A stretch of DNA of 64,000 bases from Pseudoselenomonas ruminantium (GTDB lineage Bacteria; Bacillota; Negativicutes; Selenomonadales; Selenomonadaceae): the NCBI RefSeq assembly GCF_900113715.1, contig NZ_FOQK01000020.1, positions 1-64,000 on the forward strand. The letters run 5' to 3'. Of the stretch, positions 6,881 through 16,486 are shown piece by piece. The notes below the pieces were generated by a model. That model saw only the letters and a list, made by a program, of their open reading frames with translations, made no database searches and had not been told where the DNA came from. How positions within the stretch are numbered: the first letter of the stretch is position 1; every line of letters starts with the position of its first letter. The position numbers and the translations under genes are program-made.

Positions 6881-9800
6881 CACCACCACCGACATAATCC
6901 TGAATGGCCAGGCTGTAGACAAGGCGGCGCTCACGCATGAAGGAGAGCACGCGCAGGACTTCCCAGGCCGTATCGAGGGAGGTCAGGCAGGCGATATCAT
7001 GCTCTACCGTTGCGCGACGAATCTTGAAGCCATCCTTTACGGAGTGCTTGCCCTGGGTCAGCGTATTGATGACCATATTGATCTTGCCGCTCTTGATGCG
7101 TTCGATGATATCGGTGCTGCGCTCGTGGACTTTGCCGACGACTTCGACATCGATGCCCATCGACTGGATGGTCTTGGCCGTGCCTTCGGTAGCGGCAATC
7201 TGGAAGTCAAGCTCCGAGAAGGCCTTGGCCAGCTGTTTCATCTCTTCTTTATCTTTATCAGCTACGGTGAAGAGCACGCAGCCCTTCGTCGGCACATGCG
7301 TGCCCGAGCCGATGATAGCCTTGTAGAGGGCGCGGGCATAATGGTAATCGATACCCATGACCTCGCCCGTCGATTTCATCTCTGGTCCGAGGGCGATATC
7401 CACATCGGTCATCTTGGCAAAGGAGAAGACCGGTGCCTTGACAGCGACATACGGTTTCGGCGGTACGAGACCGGACTTGTAGCCAAGTTCTTTGAGCGTG
7501 CTCCCCATTGCGATGCGCGTGGCCAGATTGACCATCTTGACATCCGTGACCTTCGAGAGGAACGGTACCGTACGCGAGGAGCGCGGGTTGACCTCGATGA
7601 TGTAGACCTCGCCGTCAGCGACGACGAACTGGATGTTTAGGAGGCCTTTGACATGCAGGGCAACCGCCAGGCGTTTCGTGTAGTCGATAATCGTGTAGAT
7701 GACCTTCGACGGCAGCGTCTGCGGCGGATAGACGGCAATGGAGTCGCCCGAGTGGACACCGGCGCGCTCGACGTGCTCCATGATGCCCGGGATGACCACA
7801 TCGACGCCATCGGAGATACCATCTACCTCGACCTCGGTACCCTGCATATAGCGGTCGACGAGTACCGGATGATCCGGTGTGACTTTTACGGCGCGGCTCA
7901 TGTAGTCGCGCAGCTCGTCTTCGTTGTAGACGATTTCCATCGCGCGGCCGCCCAAGACATAGGACGGGCGGACCATGACCGGATAGCCGATCTTGGCAGC
8001 TCCCGTGATGGCATCCTCAAGATTCGTGACGCTGATGCCTTGCGGACGCGGAATCTGCGTCTGCGTGAGGACTTCGTCGAAGCGCTCGCGGTCCTCGGCG
8101 CGGTCGATATCGTCAACCGACGTGCCGAACACTTTGACGCCTGCCTTCTGCAGCGAGGCGGCGAGGTTGATTGCCGTCTGACCGCCAAACTGGACGATAA
8201 CGCCTTCCGGTTTTTCCTTGTCGATGATGTTAAGTACATCCTCGGTCGTCAGCGGTTCGAAGTACAGGCGGTCGGAGATATCGAAGTCCGTCGATACCGT
8301 CTCCGGATTGTTGTTGATGATGATGGCCTCGATGCCCATCTCCCGCAGTGCCCAGACCGAGTGAACCGAGCAGTAGTCGAATTCGACGCCCTGACCGATG
8401 CGGATCGGACCCGAGCCAAGCACGATGACCTTGCGGGCGTTCGACGTCTGTACCTCGTCCTGCTCAGCGCGGAACGTCGAGTAGTAGTACGGCGTAGCGG
8501 CCTCGAACTCAGCGGCGCAAGTGTCGACCATCTTGTAGGCCGGCAGGATGCCCATGCTCTTGCGCGTCGTGCGGATTTCATCGACAGATTTGCCCGTGAT
8601 TTCGGCAATCGAGACATCGGCAAGGCCTACATTCTTAGCCGCCAGCATGTGTTTTGGCGTCAGAGGCTCGCTCTTAAGCGTCGTCTCGACATCGGTGATG
8701 TTCTTGATTTTATGGATGAACCATTTGTCAACTTTCGTGATGGCATGGATTTCATCGACGGTGGCGATGCCGCGGCGCAGTGCCTCGGCAATGACGAAGA
8801 TGCGCTCGTCGTTGATGCGCGCCAGGTTCTTCTTGACGCGCTCGTCATCCCAGGCATCCATCTTATCCATATGCAGGCGGTGTACGCCGATTTCCAGCGA
8901 ACGCACAGCCTTCAAGATGGCGCCTTCGAAGTGGCGGTCGATGCTCATAACCTCGCCCGTTGCCTTCATCTGCGTGCCCAGCGTGCGGTCTGCATAGACG
9001 AACTTATCAAACGGCCAGCGCGGGAATTTGACGACGCAGTAGTCAAGGGCCGGCTCGAAGCAGGCTTTCGTCTTCTGCGTGACCGCATTGGTGATTTCGT
9101 CCAGCGTATAGCCGATGGCAATCTTGGCTGAAACCTTGGCAATCGGATAGCCCGTCGCCTTCGAAGCCAGTGCCGACGAACGGCTGACGCGGGGGTTTAC
9201 CTCGATGACGTAGTATTTGTTGCTGTTCGGGTCGAGGGCATACTGCGCGTTGCAGCCGCCTTCGATGCCGAGCTCGCGGATAATGCGCAAGGAAGCACTG
9301 CGGAGCATCTGATATTCGTGGTCCGTCAGCGTCTGGGACGGTGCCACGACAATGGAGTCGCCCGTATGGACGCCCACCGGGTCGAAGTTCTCCATGTTGC
9401 AGACGGTGATGCAGTTGTCATTGCCGTCGCGCATGACTTCGTACTCGATTTCCTTCCAGCCCGCCACGCTGCGCTCGATGAGGACCTGGCCGATCATCGA
9501 GTAGTTGAGCCCCTTGATGACGATATCGATGAGCTCCTCTTCGTTCTCAGCGATACCGCCGCCGGTGCCGCCCATGGTGTAGGCCGGGCGCACGATGACC
9601 GGGTAGCCGATCTCGTTGGCGAATTCGACTGCCGACGGCACATCCTCGACAATGGTGGACTCAGGAATCGGCTCGCCGAGTTTCTGCATCGTCTCTTTGA
9701 ACATTTCGCGGTCTTCGGCCTTTTCGATAGCCTCAAGCGGCGTACCGAGAAGCTCGACGCCGTACTTTTCGAGTACCCCGCGCTCGGCAAGCTGCACCGC

Positions 9801-10094
9801 AAGGTTCAGGCCAGCCTGGCCGCCCAGCGTGGCGAGTAAGCCGTCCGGGCGCTCCTTCGAGATGATTTCCTCGAGAAATTCCGGCGTCAATGGCTCAATA
9901 TAGACACGGTCGGCGATATGCGAGTCGGTCATGATGGTGGCCGGGTTCGAGTTGACAAGGACGACTTCCAGCCCCTCTTCTTTCAGCGAACGGCAGGCCT
10001 GCGAGCCGGCGTAGTCGAATTCTGCGGCCTGCCCGATGATGATCGGGCCCGAGCCGACAACCATGACTTTTTTGAGATTTTCTTTCTTTGGCAC
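6867..10094 (-). CDS. carB: Carbamoyl-phosphate synthase, large subunit
   Basis: A 1075-residue enzyme of normal length that makes carbamoyl phosphate from bicarbonate, two ATP and ammonia delivered by CarA. It shows the expected duplicated layout: an N-terminal synthase half ([19 protein letters not shown] at the start), an oligomerisation region, a second synthase half ([17 protein letters not shown]) and a C-terminal MGS-like allosteric domain with [15 protein letters not shown]. Each ATP-grasp half has its YPVIVRP or YPVMVRP segment. It is the only carB in the window and would feed pyrimidines; whether arginine synthesis shares it is unknown. Confidence 0.97.
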   Translation of the reverse strand: MPKKENLKKVMVVGSGPIIIGQAAEFDYAGSQACRSLKEEGLEVVLVNSNPATIMTDSHIADRVYIEPLTPEFLEEIISKERPDGLLATLGGQAGLNLAVQLAERGVLEKYGVELLGTPLEAIEKAEDREMFKETMQKLGEPIPESTIVEDVPSAVEFANEIGYPVIVRPAYTMGGTGGGIAENEEELIDIVIKGLNYSMIGQVLIERSVAGWKEIEYEVMRDGNDNCITVCNMENFDPVGVHTGDSIVVAPSQTLTDHEYQMLRSASLRIIRELGIEGGCNAQYALDPNSNKYYVIEVNPRVSRSSALASKATGYPIAKVSAKIAIGYTLDEITNAVTQKTKACFEPALDYCVVKFPRWPFDKFVYADRTLGTQMKATGEVMSIDRHFEGAILKAVRSLEIGVHRLHMDKMDAWDDERVKKNLARINDERIFVIAEALRRGIATVDEIHAITKVDKWFIHKIKNITDVETTLKSEPLTPKHMLAAKNVGLADVSIAEITGKSVDEIRTTRKSMGILPAYKMVDTCAAEFEAATPYYYSTFRAEQDEVQTSNARKVIVLGSGPIRIGQGVEFDYCSVHSVWALREMGIEAIIINNNPETVSTDFDISDRLYFEPLTTEDVLNIIDKEKPEGVIVQFGGQTAINLAASLQKAGVKVFGTSVDDIDRAEDRERFDEVLTQTQIPRPQGISVTNLEDAITGAAKIGYPVMVRPSYVLGGRAMEIVYNEDELRDYMSRAVKVTPDHPVLVDRYMQGTEVEVDGISDGVDVVIPGIMEHVERAGVHSGDSIAVYPPQTLPSKVIYTIIDYTKRLAVALHVKGLLNIQFVVADGEVYIIEVNPRSSRTVPFLSKVTDVKMVNLATRIAMGSTLKELGYKSGLVPPKPYVAVKAPVFSFAKMTDVDIALGPEMKSTGEVMGIDYHYARALYKAIIGSGTHVPTKGCVLFTVADKDKEEMKQLAKAFSELDFQIAATEGTAKTIQSMGIDVEVVGKVHERSTDIIERIKSGKINMVINTLTQGKHSVKDGFKIRRATVEHDIACLTSLDTAWEVLRVLSFMRERRLVYSLAIQDYVGGGDGLA

Positions 10095-10097
10095 AGT

Positions 10098-11168
10098 TTA
10101 TTCCCCCTTGAGCATCGTCCAGAACTGATCGAAAAGATACATATTGTCATCCGGTCCCGGCGATGCCTCCGGGTGGTACTGTACCGAGAAAATCGGCAGG
10201 TCTTTATGGCGCATGCCCTCGACCGTGCCGTCGTTGACATTGATATGCGTGACTTCGAGCGGCAGATCCTTAAGCGATTCCTCGTCGACGGCATAGCCGT
10301 GGTTCTGCGAGGAAATCTGCACGCGGCCCGTCAAGAGGTTCTTGACCGGCTGGTTGCAGCCGCGGTGGCCGAACTTGAGCTTATAGGTCTTAGCGCCCAA
10401 GGAACGCGCGAGCAGCTGATGTCCAAGGCAGATGCCAAAAATCGGTTTCTTGCCGATGAGCTTTTTGATTTCCTCGACGATTTCCGGAACGTCTGCCGGA
10501 TCGCCAGGGCCGTTCGAAAGGAAGATGCCGTCCGGCTGCAGAGCCAGGACTTCCTCCGCCGTCGTATGGGCCGGCACCACCGTGAGCTTGCAGCCAAGGT
10601 CGTGCAGCGATTTTAAGATATTCTGCTTGACGCCAAAGTCCATGGCGACGACATGCGGTGCATCAGCGGCTTCAGCCTCCATGGTGTATGCCTCAGGCGT
10701 CGTGACTTCCATGACCACATCCTTCTTGATGGGCACAGCGAAGAGCTCATCGATTTCGGTCTGGGCGGCATCTTCGGACACGATGATGCCCTTCATGGTG
10801 CCGGCCGAGCGGATCTTGCGGGTGACGGCGCGGGTGTCCACATCGTAGAGGCACGGTACGCCCTGCTTCGTCAAAAAGTCTGCAAGGCTCGTCTCGTAAT
10901 GCCAGTTGCTGCCCATCTCGCAAAGCTCGCCGATGACGAAGCCGTTGACAAAAGATTTACGCGACTGCATGAAAAGGTCCGCGATACCGTAGTTGCCGAC
11001 CATCGGGTACGTGAGCGTCAGGATCTGACGGCAGTAGGATGGGTCGGTCAGGCTTTCCTGATAGCCCGTCATGCCTGTATTGAAAACAACCTCGCCGGTT
11101 GCCTTGATATTATTCAAAAGTTTGCCGTGGAAAACGGTACCGTCCTCCAGGATCAATTTACCTTTCAT
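10098..11168 (-). CDS. carA: Carbamoyl-phosphate synthase, small subunit
   Basis: A 356-residue glutamine amidotransferase subunit that releases ammonia for CarB. The class I GATase triad is visible: nucleophile Cys in [10 protein letters not shown], and His and Glu in [12 protein letters not shown] near the C-terminus. The N-terminal CPSase-sm domain carries [10 protein letters not shown] and SLTDPSY. It is 3 bp upstream of carB, so the two are surely co-translated. Confidence 0.97.
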   Translation of the reverse strand: MKGKLILEDGTVFHGKLLNNIKATGEVVFNTGMTGYQESLTDPSYCRQILTLTYPMVGNYGIADLFMQSRKSFVNGFVIGELCEMGSNWHYETSLADFLTKQGVPCLYDVDTRAVTRKIRSAGTMKGIIVSEDAAQTEIDELFAVPIKKDVVMEVTTPEAYTMEAEAADAPHVVAMDFGVKQNILKSLHDLGCKLTVVPAHTTAEEVLALQPDGIFLSNGPGDPADVPEIVEEIKKLIGKKPIFGICLGHQLLARSLGAKTYKLKFGHRGCNQPVKNLLTGRVQISSQNHGYAVDEESLKDLPLEVTHINVNDGTVEGMRHKDLPIFSVQYHPEASPGPDDNMYLFDQFWTMLKGE

Positions 11169-11185
11169 GAAATCACCTCATATAT

Positions 11186-12472
11186 TTAAAGAACTTCGCC
11201 ATCCTGCATGACAATCTTGCCAGCAACGACCGTCAGTACCGCTTTGCCTTTGAGCTCGCGGCCGATGAACGGACTATGGCTGCCCTTCGTGTAGAATTTC
11301 TTTTCGTCAACCGTCCAGCAAAGCTCGGGATCGATGACCGTGATGTCGGCGCTCTTGCCCACTGCCAGCGTACCAGCATCCATGCCGAATACCTTAGCCG
11401 GCTCACAGGTCATCTTGGAAACGATGGTCGCAAGGTCGAGCTTGCCTGCGTGGTAAAGGTCCGTCAGCATGATGCCCAGGGATGTCTCAAGCCCTGGGAA
11501 GCCGCTGGGCGCGTAGATGTACTCGCGGTCCTTGTCCTCCTGTGCGTGCGGGGAGTGGTCGGTGACGATCGCGTCGATGGTGCCGTCCTTGAGGCCTTCC
11601 AGCAGGGCGTCGCAGTCCTTCTGCGCGCGCAGCGGCGGATTGATTTTCGTTGACGTGTCAAACAGGTTGACGCATTCGTCGGTCATGGTCAGATGCTGCG
11701 GCGTGACTTCGCAGGTGACGCGCACGCCGCGTTTCTTGGCCTGGCGCACGATGTCCACCGCGCGGGCCGAGCTGATATGGGCCACATGGACGCGGGAACC
11801 AGCGTACTCGGCCAGCATGATGTCGCGGGCTACGGCGATGTCCTCAGCGACCGTCGGACGCCCTTTGAGGCCGAGCATTGCACTGCGGTGGCCTTCGTTC
11901 ATCACGCCGTCTTCGACGAGCGACGTCTCTTCGTCGTGGTTGACAATGACCTTGTCAAACGTATGCAGATAGTCAAAGGCATTCAGCAGCACTTTGGCCT
12001 TCTGATCGTAGTGGCCGTCATCGGAGAAAGCTACGGCGCCAGCTTCGATCATATCGCCAAGCTCGGCCAGTTCTTTGCCTTCCTGCCCCTTCGTCACCGC
12101 ACCGATGATTTTCACATGGACTTTGGCGACATCCTCGGCGCGTTTCTCGAGGCTGCGCACCATGGCGGCATCATCGACTGCCGGCTTCGTGTTCGGCATC
12201 GTGCAGACCGTCGTGAACCCGCCAGCGGCGGCGGCTTTAGCACCGGACTCGAAGTCCTCTTTGGCCTCCTGGCCTGGCTCGCGGAAATGCACATGCAGGT
12301 CGATAAGGCCCGGCGTCACGACTTTGCCCGTGGCATCGTAGACCTCTGCCCCAGCAGCTTCCAGGTTTTCGCCAATTGCCTTTATCTTGCCATCCTCGAC
12401 GAGAACATCGGCGATTTTATCGAATTTCTCGGCCGGATTGATGACGCGGCCGCCTTTAAGCAAAAGTTTCAT
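11186..12472 (-). CDS. pyrC: Dihydroorotase
   Basis: A 428-residue zinc amidohydrolase that closes carbamoyl-aspartate to dihydroorotate. It is of the longer Firmicute (class I) type: metal ligands are in DLHVHFREPGQ near residue 58, further His in VNHDEE and VAHISSA, and the catalytic Asp in IVTDHSPHA. Its start overlaps the pyrB stop by 4 bp, and 17 bp separate it from carA. Confidence 0.97.
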   Translation of the reverse strand: MKLLLKGGRVINPAEKFDKIADVLVEDGKIKAIGENLEAAGAEVYDATGKVVTPGLIDLHVHFREPGQEAKEDFESGAKAAAAGGFTTVCTMPNTKPAVDDAAMVRSLEKRAEDVAKVHVKIIGAVTKGQEGKELAELGDMIEAGAVAFSDDGHYDQKAKVLLNAFDYLHTFDKVIVNHDEETSLVEDGVMNEGHRSAMLGLKGRPTVAEDIAVARDIMLAEYAGSRVHVAHISSARAVDIVRQAKKRGVRVTCEVTPQHLTMTDECVNLFDTSTKINPPLRAQKDCDALLEGLKDGTIDAIVTDHSPHAQEDKDREYIYAPSGFPGLETSLGIMLTDLYHAGKLDLATIVSKMTCEPAKVFGMDAGTLAVGKSADITVIDPELCWTVDEKKFYTKGSHSPFIGRELKGKAVLTVVAGKIVMQDGEVL

Positions 12473-13425
12473 TCCTGTTTTCCTCCCGTCAATACCAAGG
12501 TAAAGAGTGCCATGCGGACTGCGACACCATTCTGGACCTGTTCCTGAATGGCTGAGTTGTCACCATAGGCAGTGAACGGAGAAATTTCCCAGCCCTTGTT
12601 CATCGGGCCCGGATGCAGGATGAGCACATCGTCTTTGGCGAGCTTCAGGCGCATGTCGTTGAGGCCGAAGATGCGCGCATACTCACGCGTCGTCGGGAAC
12701 AAGCCGCCCTTCATGCGCTCGAGCTGGATGCGCAGCACCTCGATGACATCAGCATTGGCAATGGCATCTTCGATGCGCTCGTGGACAATGACGCCCGGCT
12801 CCTGATAGAGGAAGCGCGGAATCAGCGTCTTCGGCCCTGCGATATGGACTTCCATGCCCATCTTGCGCATGCCGTAGATATCCGAGCGCGCCACGCGGCT
12901 GTGCAGCACATCGCCGATGATGGCGACCTTGAGCCCCTCGAGATGTCCCTTGTGCTCCTGGATCGTGAAGAGATTCAGCAGGCCCTGGGACGGATGTGCA
13001 TGCGCACCATCGCCGGCGTTCAGGATCACAGGGCTTACGACGCGGGCGGCATATTCAGCGGCACCCTCGGCCTTATGGCGCATAACGATGGCATCGACGC
13101 CCATGGCCTCCACCGTGTAGAGGGTATCGCGCAGGCTCTCGCCCTTGACGATGGAGCTGGTACCCGCCGTGATATTTACCACATCGGCACCGAGGTATTT
13201 GCCGGCCAGCTCGAACGACGTGCGCGTGCGCGTGCTCGGCTCGTAAAACAGCGTGACAATGGATTTTCCGCGCAGTGTCGGTACCTTCTTGATATCGCGG
13301 TGGATGATATTCTTCATTTCCTTCGCGGTCTCAAGTACGAGACGAATCTCCTCCGGGCTGAAATCCTCCAGGCCCAGGACGTTCTTGCCTCGCAAGGATA
13401 CATTATTTTTTCCCAAGTCAATCAC
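12469..13425 (-). CDS. pyrB: Aspartate carbamoyltransferase, catalytic subunit
   Basis: A 318-residue enzyme joining carbamoyl phosphate and aspartate, the first committed step. The carbamoyl-phosphate site is FYEPSTRTRTSFE near residue 63, with the MRHKAEG loop, NAGDGAHAHPSQGLLNLF and the HPGPMNKG segment. No regulatory subunit gene (pyrI) is next to it, so feedback control must occur differently, perhaps through the leader upstream (13511-13696). First gene of the eight-gene operon. Confidence 0.97.
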   Translation of the reverse strand: MIDLGKNNVSLRGKNVLGLEDFSPEEIRLVLETAKEMKNIIHRDIKKVPTLRGKSIVTLFYEPSTRTRTSFELAGKYLGADVVNITAGTSSIVKGESLRDTLYTVEAMGVDAIVMRHKAEGAAEYAARVVSPVILNAGDGAHAHPSQGLLNLFTIQEHKGHLEGLKVAIIGDVLHSRVARSDIYGMRKMGMEVHIAGPKTLIPRFLYQEPGVIVHERIEDAIANADVIEVLRIQLERMKGGLFPTTREYARIFGLNDMRLKLAKDDVLILHPGPMNKGWEISPFTAYGDNSAIQEQVQNGVAVRMALFTLVLTGGKQE

Positions 13426-13448
13426 TCCTTAACATGTTGACAATCATA

Positions 13449-13478
13449 ATTATACATTACTTATGCATAAACTTTCAA
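13449..13478 (-). promoter_or_regulatory. Proximal promoter of the pyr operon
   Basis: On the minus strand TTGAAA (13473-13478), an 18-bp spacer and TATAAT (13449-13454) lie about 30 bp from the pyrB start, downstream of the attenuator hairpin. If active, this promoter would bypass attenuation. Confidence 0.5.
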
Positions 13479-13510
13479 GGGATATCCATTGCCTTTTTGT
13501 CGCGCCTAGC

Positions 13511-13550
13511 AAAAAAGGGGCTCTCCTATGCGTATGCATAAGAAAGCCCC
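13511..13550 (-). terminator. Leader attenuator hairpin of the pyr operon
   Basis: Read on the minus strand, GGGGCT and AGCCCC plus an inner TATGC/GCATA stem form a two-part hairpin followed directly by six T. It lies about 85-90 bp upstream of pyrB and about 110 nt into the leader from the distal promoter, the position expected of a transcription attenuator. No PyrR-type binding loop could be recognised and no pyrR gene is in the window. Confidence 0.65.
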
Positions 13551-13554
13551 AGCT

Positions 13555-13611
13555 TTACGATAAACTTATAGCGTTGTATATTGCTTCCCTTATGCGCATC
13601 GCGGTACGCAT
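13555..13611 (-). CDS. Possible leader peptide upstream of pyrB (18 codons)
   Basis: An ATG-initiated frame on the minus strand reads MRTAMRIREAIYNAISLS and stops 5 nt before the attenuator hairpin. This is the geometry of a translated attenuator leader as in E. coli pyrBI. The ribosome-binding site is poor (only a distant AAGGA) and there is no long U-run in the frame, so the call rests on position alone. Confidence 0.3.
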   Translation of the reverse strand: MRTAMRIREAIYNAISLS

Positions 13612-13667
13612 TTTAAAAGGTAATGTATTCTCTTGTCCTTGAGCAGCTCTCGTCTGCTTTGTTTACC

Positions 13668-13696
13668 ATTATAACTTGACATGTCAAGAAATGCAA
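13668..13696 (-). promoter_or_regulatory. Distal pyr promoter with embedded palindrome
   Basis: On the minus strand TTGCAT (13691-13696), a 17-bp spacer and TATAAT (13668-13673). The spacer contains a perfect 14-bp palindrome CTTGACATGTCAAG (13675-13688), which is a member of the TTGACNNGTCAA set seen elsewhere in this window. A repressor bound there would block RNA polymerase. The rest of the interval between pyrB and 13755 shows only the leader elements listed. Confidence 0.6.
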
Positions 13697-13754
13697 GGCA
13701 AAAGTCAAAAATTTCAAGGACATATGACCTTATTTTTCGCTTGGAGTGGACAAA

Positions 13755-14051
13755 TCAAACATTTCCAGTCTGTACCGCCCAGCAAATATAAGCAAAACCC
13801 GCCAGCTGCAACAGGATGATAAGCGGTATGCCATAGCGGAATTTGATGTGCTGCGTCTTATGACGGAACAGCTGGATGGCTGCAAGCGCTCCGATGCTGC
13901 CGCCCATAAAGGCCAGGCCGAGCAATGTAAACTCCGGCACACGCCACCACTGGCGCATGGCACAGAGCTTGTCGGCACCATAGACAATAACCGCGATGAC
14001 GTTGATGCTGACAAAATACCAAATGACGAGATTATACCATTGAATATCCAT
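13755..14051 (-). CDS. DUF1294 family membrane protein
   Basis: A 98-residue protein with three hydrophobic segments (about residues 8-26, 38-60 and 74-92). It shows the family signature of DUF1294: YGADKLCAMRQWWRVPE after the first helix, then GGSIGALAAIQLFRHKTQH and KFRYGIPLI. Function of the family is unknown. It lies 25 bp after the FIST-GGDEF gene and may be co-transcribed. Confidence 0.8.
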   Translation of the reverse strand: MDIQWYNLVIWYFVSINVIAVIVYGADKLCAMRQWWRVPEFTLLGLAFMGGSIGALAAIQLFRHKTQHIKFRYGIPLIILLQLAGFAYICWAVQTGNV

Positions 14052-14076
14052 AGATTCCTCCTACAAGCTGCTGCTC

Positions 14077-15852
14077 TTAGCGTGCGGCCGACACACAGTT
14101 GCGTCCGCGATGCTTTGCTTTATACAGTTCTTCGTCGAGACGGCCATAGAGGCCATCGAGCGTATCGCTGCTGCCCGCCACCGTCACGCCCAGGCTTGCC
14201 GTGACATGCCGGCCGTCGGGAAGCCTGGTATCTGCCTCGATGCGCTGGCGGATGCGCTCGGCCACCATGATCGCGTCATCGATATGGCAGCCCGGCAGCA
14301 CGAGCATGAATTCCTCGCCGCCCCAGCGGCCCACGAAGTCCGAGCTGCGCAGGGCATTCTGCATGATCTTGGCCACCTGCCGCAGTACCTCATCGCCAGC
14401 CTCGTGCCCGAACGTATCATTGATATGCTTGAAGTGATCGAGGTCGACCATGATTGCACCCAGATGAAGATCGCTGCTCGTATCGCTGCGCTCAATCTCA
14501 TTCATCAGGATCTGCTCGACAGCCCCGCGATTCAAAAGCCCCGTGAGCCGGTCGGTATCCGCCAGCAGCGTCAGCGCCTGATTGGCCTGCTCGAGCTCGG
14601 CACTGGTGACCGAAACGAAATGCGCGAGCCCTGTAATCAGCGAAATGCGTTCGTCGTGAAACGAGAGTTTCTGCGGGGAAGGTATCGCTGTTGGAGCAGC
14701 TGCGGGCTGCCCCTCGCGGAAACAGATTGTCACCAGCGAACCATTCAGCAGATGTACCTGGGAATGCCCGTCAAAGCGCTGCAGCTCCCCATACGTATAG
14801 AAGCCCGCCGAAGGAGCGATATCACGAAACGGCTGCAGCTCGATGCGCACATCATCGCGCAGATACATGCGCCGGACAATGCACGAAAAGAGCAGGATGC
14901 CTTCGGGCTGGAAATTTCGCAGCCCTTCGATATTACGGAAGCCCTCCTGCAGCATATTGATGGGATCGCCATAGCCCAGCCGCACATGTTCCCCCAGGGA
15001 AAAATCGCCGCCAAAGCGCATGGAACCATTGGCCTGATAAGAAATCGCCATGCGCGCCACGGGCTGCTCATCACGCTCGATCATCACCGGGAACGGAAGG
15101 ATTGCACGGAAGAATTTTTCGCCCGGTGCAATGCCGAGATACTTCTCATAAAGCGCTACGACGGGTTTATGGTTGACTTGCGTAACCACATTGCAGCCGT
15201 CCATGCCGGTGATAACCGCCTCGGCCCCCAATGGCTTCCAGCCATTATACGATTTGACACGGATATGGAGGTCTTGCCCGCGGAACAGGATGACGAGGAT
15301 GCCCTGATTGGTATAGGACTTCCCATCAAAAACGCAGGTGTATTCATCGTTGACATATGAAGATTTATTGATATACGAATCCGATGAACCGCCAAAGACC
15401 GGCACTTCCTCCGGAAGGCCCGACAGCACATCGGTAAAGGCATGGATATCGCCAAGCGTCTTGAGCGTCGTCAGGATGCCCACACCAGCTAACGGCTCTC
15501 CGTCCAGAAGGTCCGGCAAGCTCTCTGCCGCCTCATCCATCGTAAGCTGGCCGCAGTCAAAAAGATGGACCGCCACGCTTGCCCGCGCAAAGACCAGGAA
15601 ACTTACCTGTATGGAATCCAGCCGCAGCTCGCCATTCACAATCTCGCCCGATGAGGTGCAGCCAGCAATCCGCGCCGCCGGCAGCCGCGCATGGATGGCT
15701 TGCGTCATCGTCTCGATGTGCTCCGTCTTGTCATCGGCAGAGAATATCAGGCACAGGATCGATTCATATTCCGGCGGGCATTCCTGCGCGAATTGCTCCA
15801 GACAGGCTCCGATTCCGCTCGCATCCTGCAGGTTATACGGGAATAATCGCAT
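14077..15852 (-). CDS. FIST-domain diguanylate cyclase
   Basis: A 591-residue protein predicted to make cyclic di-GMP in response to a small ligand. The N-terminal two thirds form FIST-N and FIST-C sensor domains (for example AARIAGCTSSGEIVNG near residue 70 and PVFGGSSDSY later); FIST domains are thought to bind small molecules such as amino acids. A short helical linker leads to a GGDEF domain whose active-site loop reads GGEEF, and an RxxD inhibitory site (RSSD) lies five residues before it, so product inhibition is expected. No membrane segment is present. The start at 15852 has AAGGAATGAG upstream; an earlier in-frame ATG lacks support. Confidence 0.88.
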   Translation of the reverse strand: MRLFPYNLQDASGIGACLEQFAQECPPEYESILCLIFSADDKTEHIETMTQAIHARLPAARIAGCTSSGEIVNGELRLDSIQVSFLVFARASVAVHLFDCGQLTMDEAAESLPDLLDGEPLAGVGILTTLKTLGDIHAFTDVLSGLPEEVPVFGGSSDSYINKSSYVNDEYTCVFDGKSYTNQGILVILFRGQDLHIRVKSYNGWKPLGAEAVITGMDGCNVVTQVNHKPVVALYEKYLGIAPGEKFFRAILPFPVMIERDEQPVARMAISYQANGSMRFGGDFSLGEHVRLGYGDPINMLQEGFRNIEGLRNFQPEGILLFSCIVRRMYLRDDVRIELQPFRDIAPSAGFYTYGELQRFDGHSQVHLLNGSLVTICFREGQPAAAPTAIPSPQKLSFHDERISLITGLAHFVSVTSAELEQANQALTLLADTDRLTGLLNRGAVEQILMNEIERSDTSSDLHLGAIMVDLDHFKHINDTFGHEAGDEVLRQVAKIMQNALRSSDFVGRWGGEEFMLVLPGCHIDDAIMVAERIRQRIEADTRLPDGRHVTASLGVTVAGSSDTLDGLYGRLDEELYKAKHRGRNCVSAAR

Positions 15853-15954
15853 ACTAAGCTCATTCCTTTTCCACAATATTCCTAACAAACATTCCAATCA
15901 CCATATAATTTCGTCATTCTTGGCAAAAATCCTTGTTGCGCTGGCAAAAGAAAA

Positions 15955-15979
15955 CGAGCTGCAGACCAAGTGCAGCTCG
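15955..15979 (-). terminator. Terminator of the 119-residue hypothetical gene
   Basis: On the minus strand CGAGCTGCA pairs with TGCAGCTCG around a 7-nt loop and is followed by TTTTCTTTT. It lies 18 bp after the stop of the gene at 15998. Confidence 0.7.
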
Positions 15980-15997
15980 CAAGCCCAGCGTATCCAA

Positions 15998-16357
15998 TCA
16001 AATGACCGACGGAACGAATTCTTCCTCGGCATATCCATAACGTGCCGTGACACGGTAGATCAGGCGGTCATCCACGGCGCTGCGGATCGTGATATGATCA
16101 AGATCGCGCAGCATCGCCTTGATATCCATAACGGCAGCCATACTGCTGATATAATCAAAGGCCTGCTCCAGACTTATCTTCTGGCGTTCCGGCTCTTTGG
16201 CCCCTTCATGATAGACTTCCATCGTTACCGGAATCTCTCCGTTGACCGGAGCACGGCAAAGCTTCGGTTCCCAGGCGTTGGTGATTTTCTTGACACACTC
16301 GATTTGTTCTATTTGTTCCATATTGTGCATAACACCCCCAACCACGGATAATTTCAT
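15998..16357 (-). CDS. Hypothetical protein
   Basis: A protein of up to 119 residues, acidic and soluble, with no recognised domain. Internal Met codons near residues 10 and 13 (MHNMEQIEQIE) are alternative starts. The middle contains PVTMEVYHEGAKEPERQ and EQAFDYISSMAAVMDIKAM, and the end VTARYGYAEEEF. It is a single-gene unit with its own terminator. The AT-rich interval upstream (16358-16475) holds no other gene that I can see. Confidence 0.5.
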   Translation of the reverse strand: MKLSVVGGVMHNMEQIEQIECVKKITNAWEPKLCRAPVNGEIPVTMEVYHEGAKEPERQKISLEQAFDYISSMAAVMDIKAMLRDLDHITIRSAVDDRLIYRVTARYGYAEEEFVPSVI

Positions 16358-16438
16358 TGCCCGATTGTATTAGTAATATTTATCTTATCAGTATGAACTC
16401 ATATGGTCAATGTTATATTATACACTTTTTTGGCGTTT

Positions 16439-16486
16439 TTTGTATAAAAAATCAAATATTAATTTGTATAAAAAATCAAATATTAA
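16439..16486. repeat. 24-bp perfect tandem repeat
   Basis: Two adjoining identical copies (16439-16462 and 16463-16486) of an AT-rich unit beginning TTTGTATAAAAAATC. The second copy runs into the 3' end of the nuclease gene, so its stop codon lies inside the repeat; the duplication probably arose by slippage and did not alter the protein except possibly its last residues. Confidence 0.85.

Noticed and set aside
7653-9131. A 492-codon plus-strand frame inside carB
   Set aside because: Antisense shadow of a highly conserved gene; no motif or ribosome site.
13441-13700. PyrR-binding site in the pyr leader
   Set aside because: I looked for the conserved PyrR anti-antiterminator loop and could not find it; only a simple terminator hairpin is supported.
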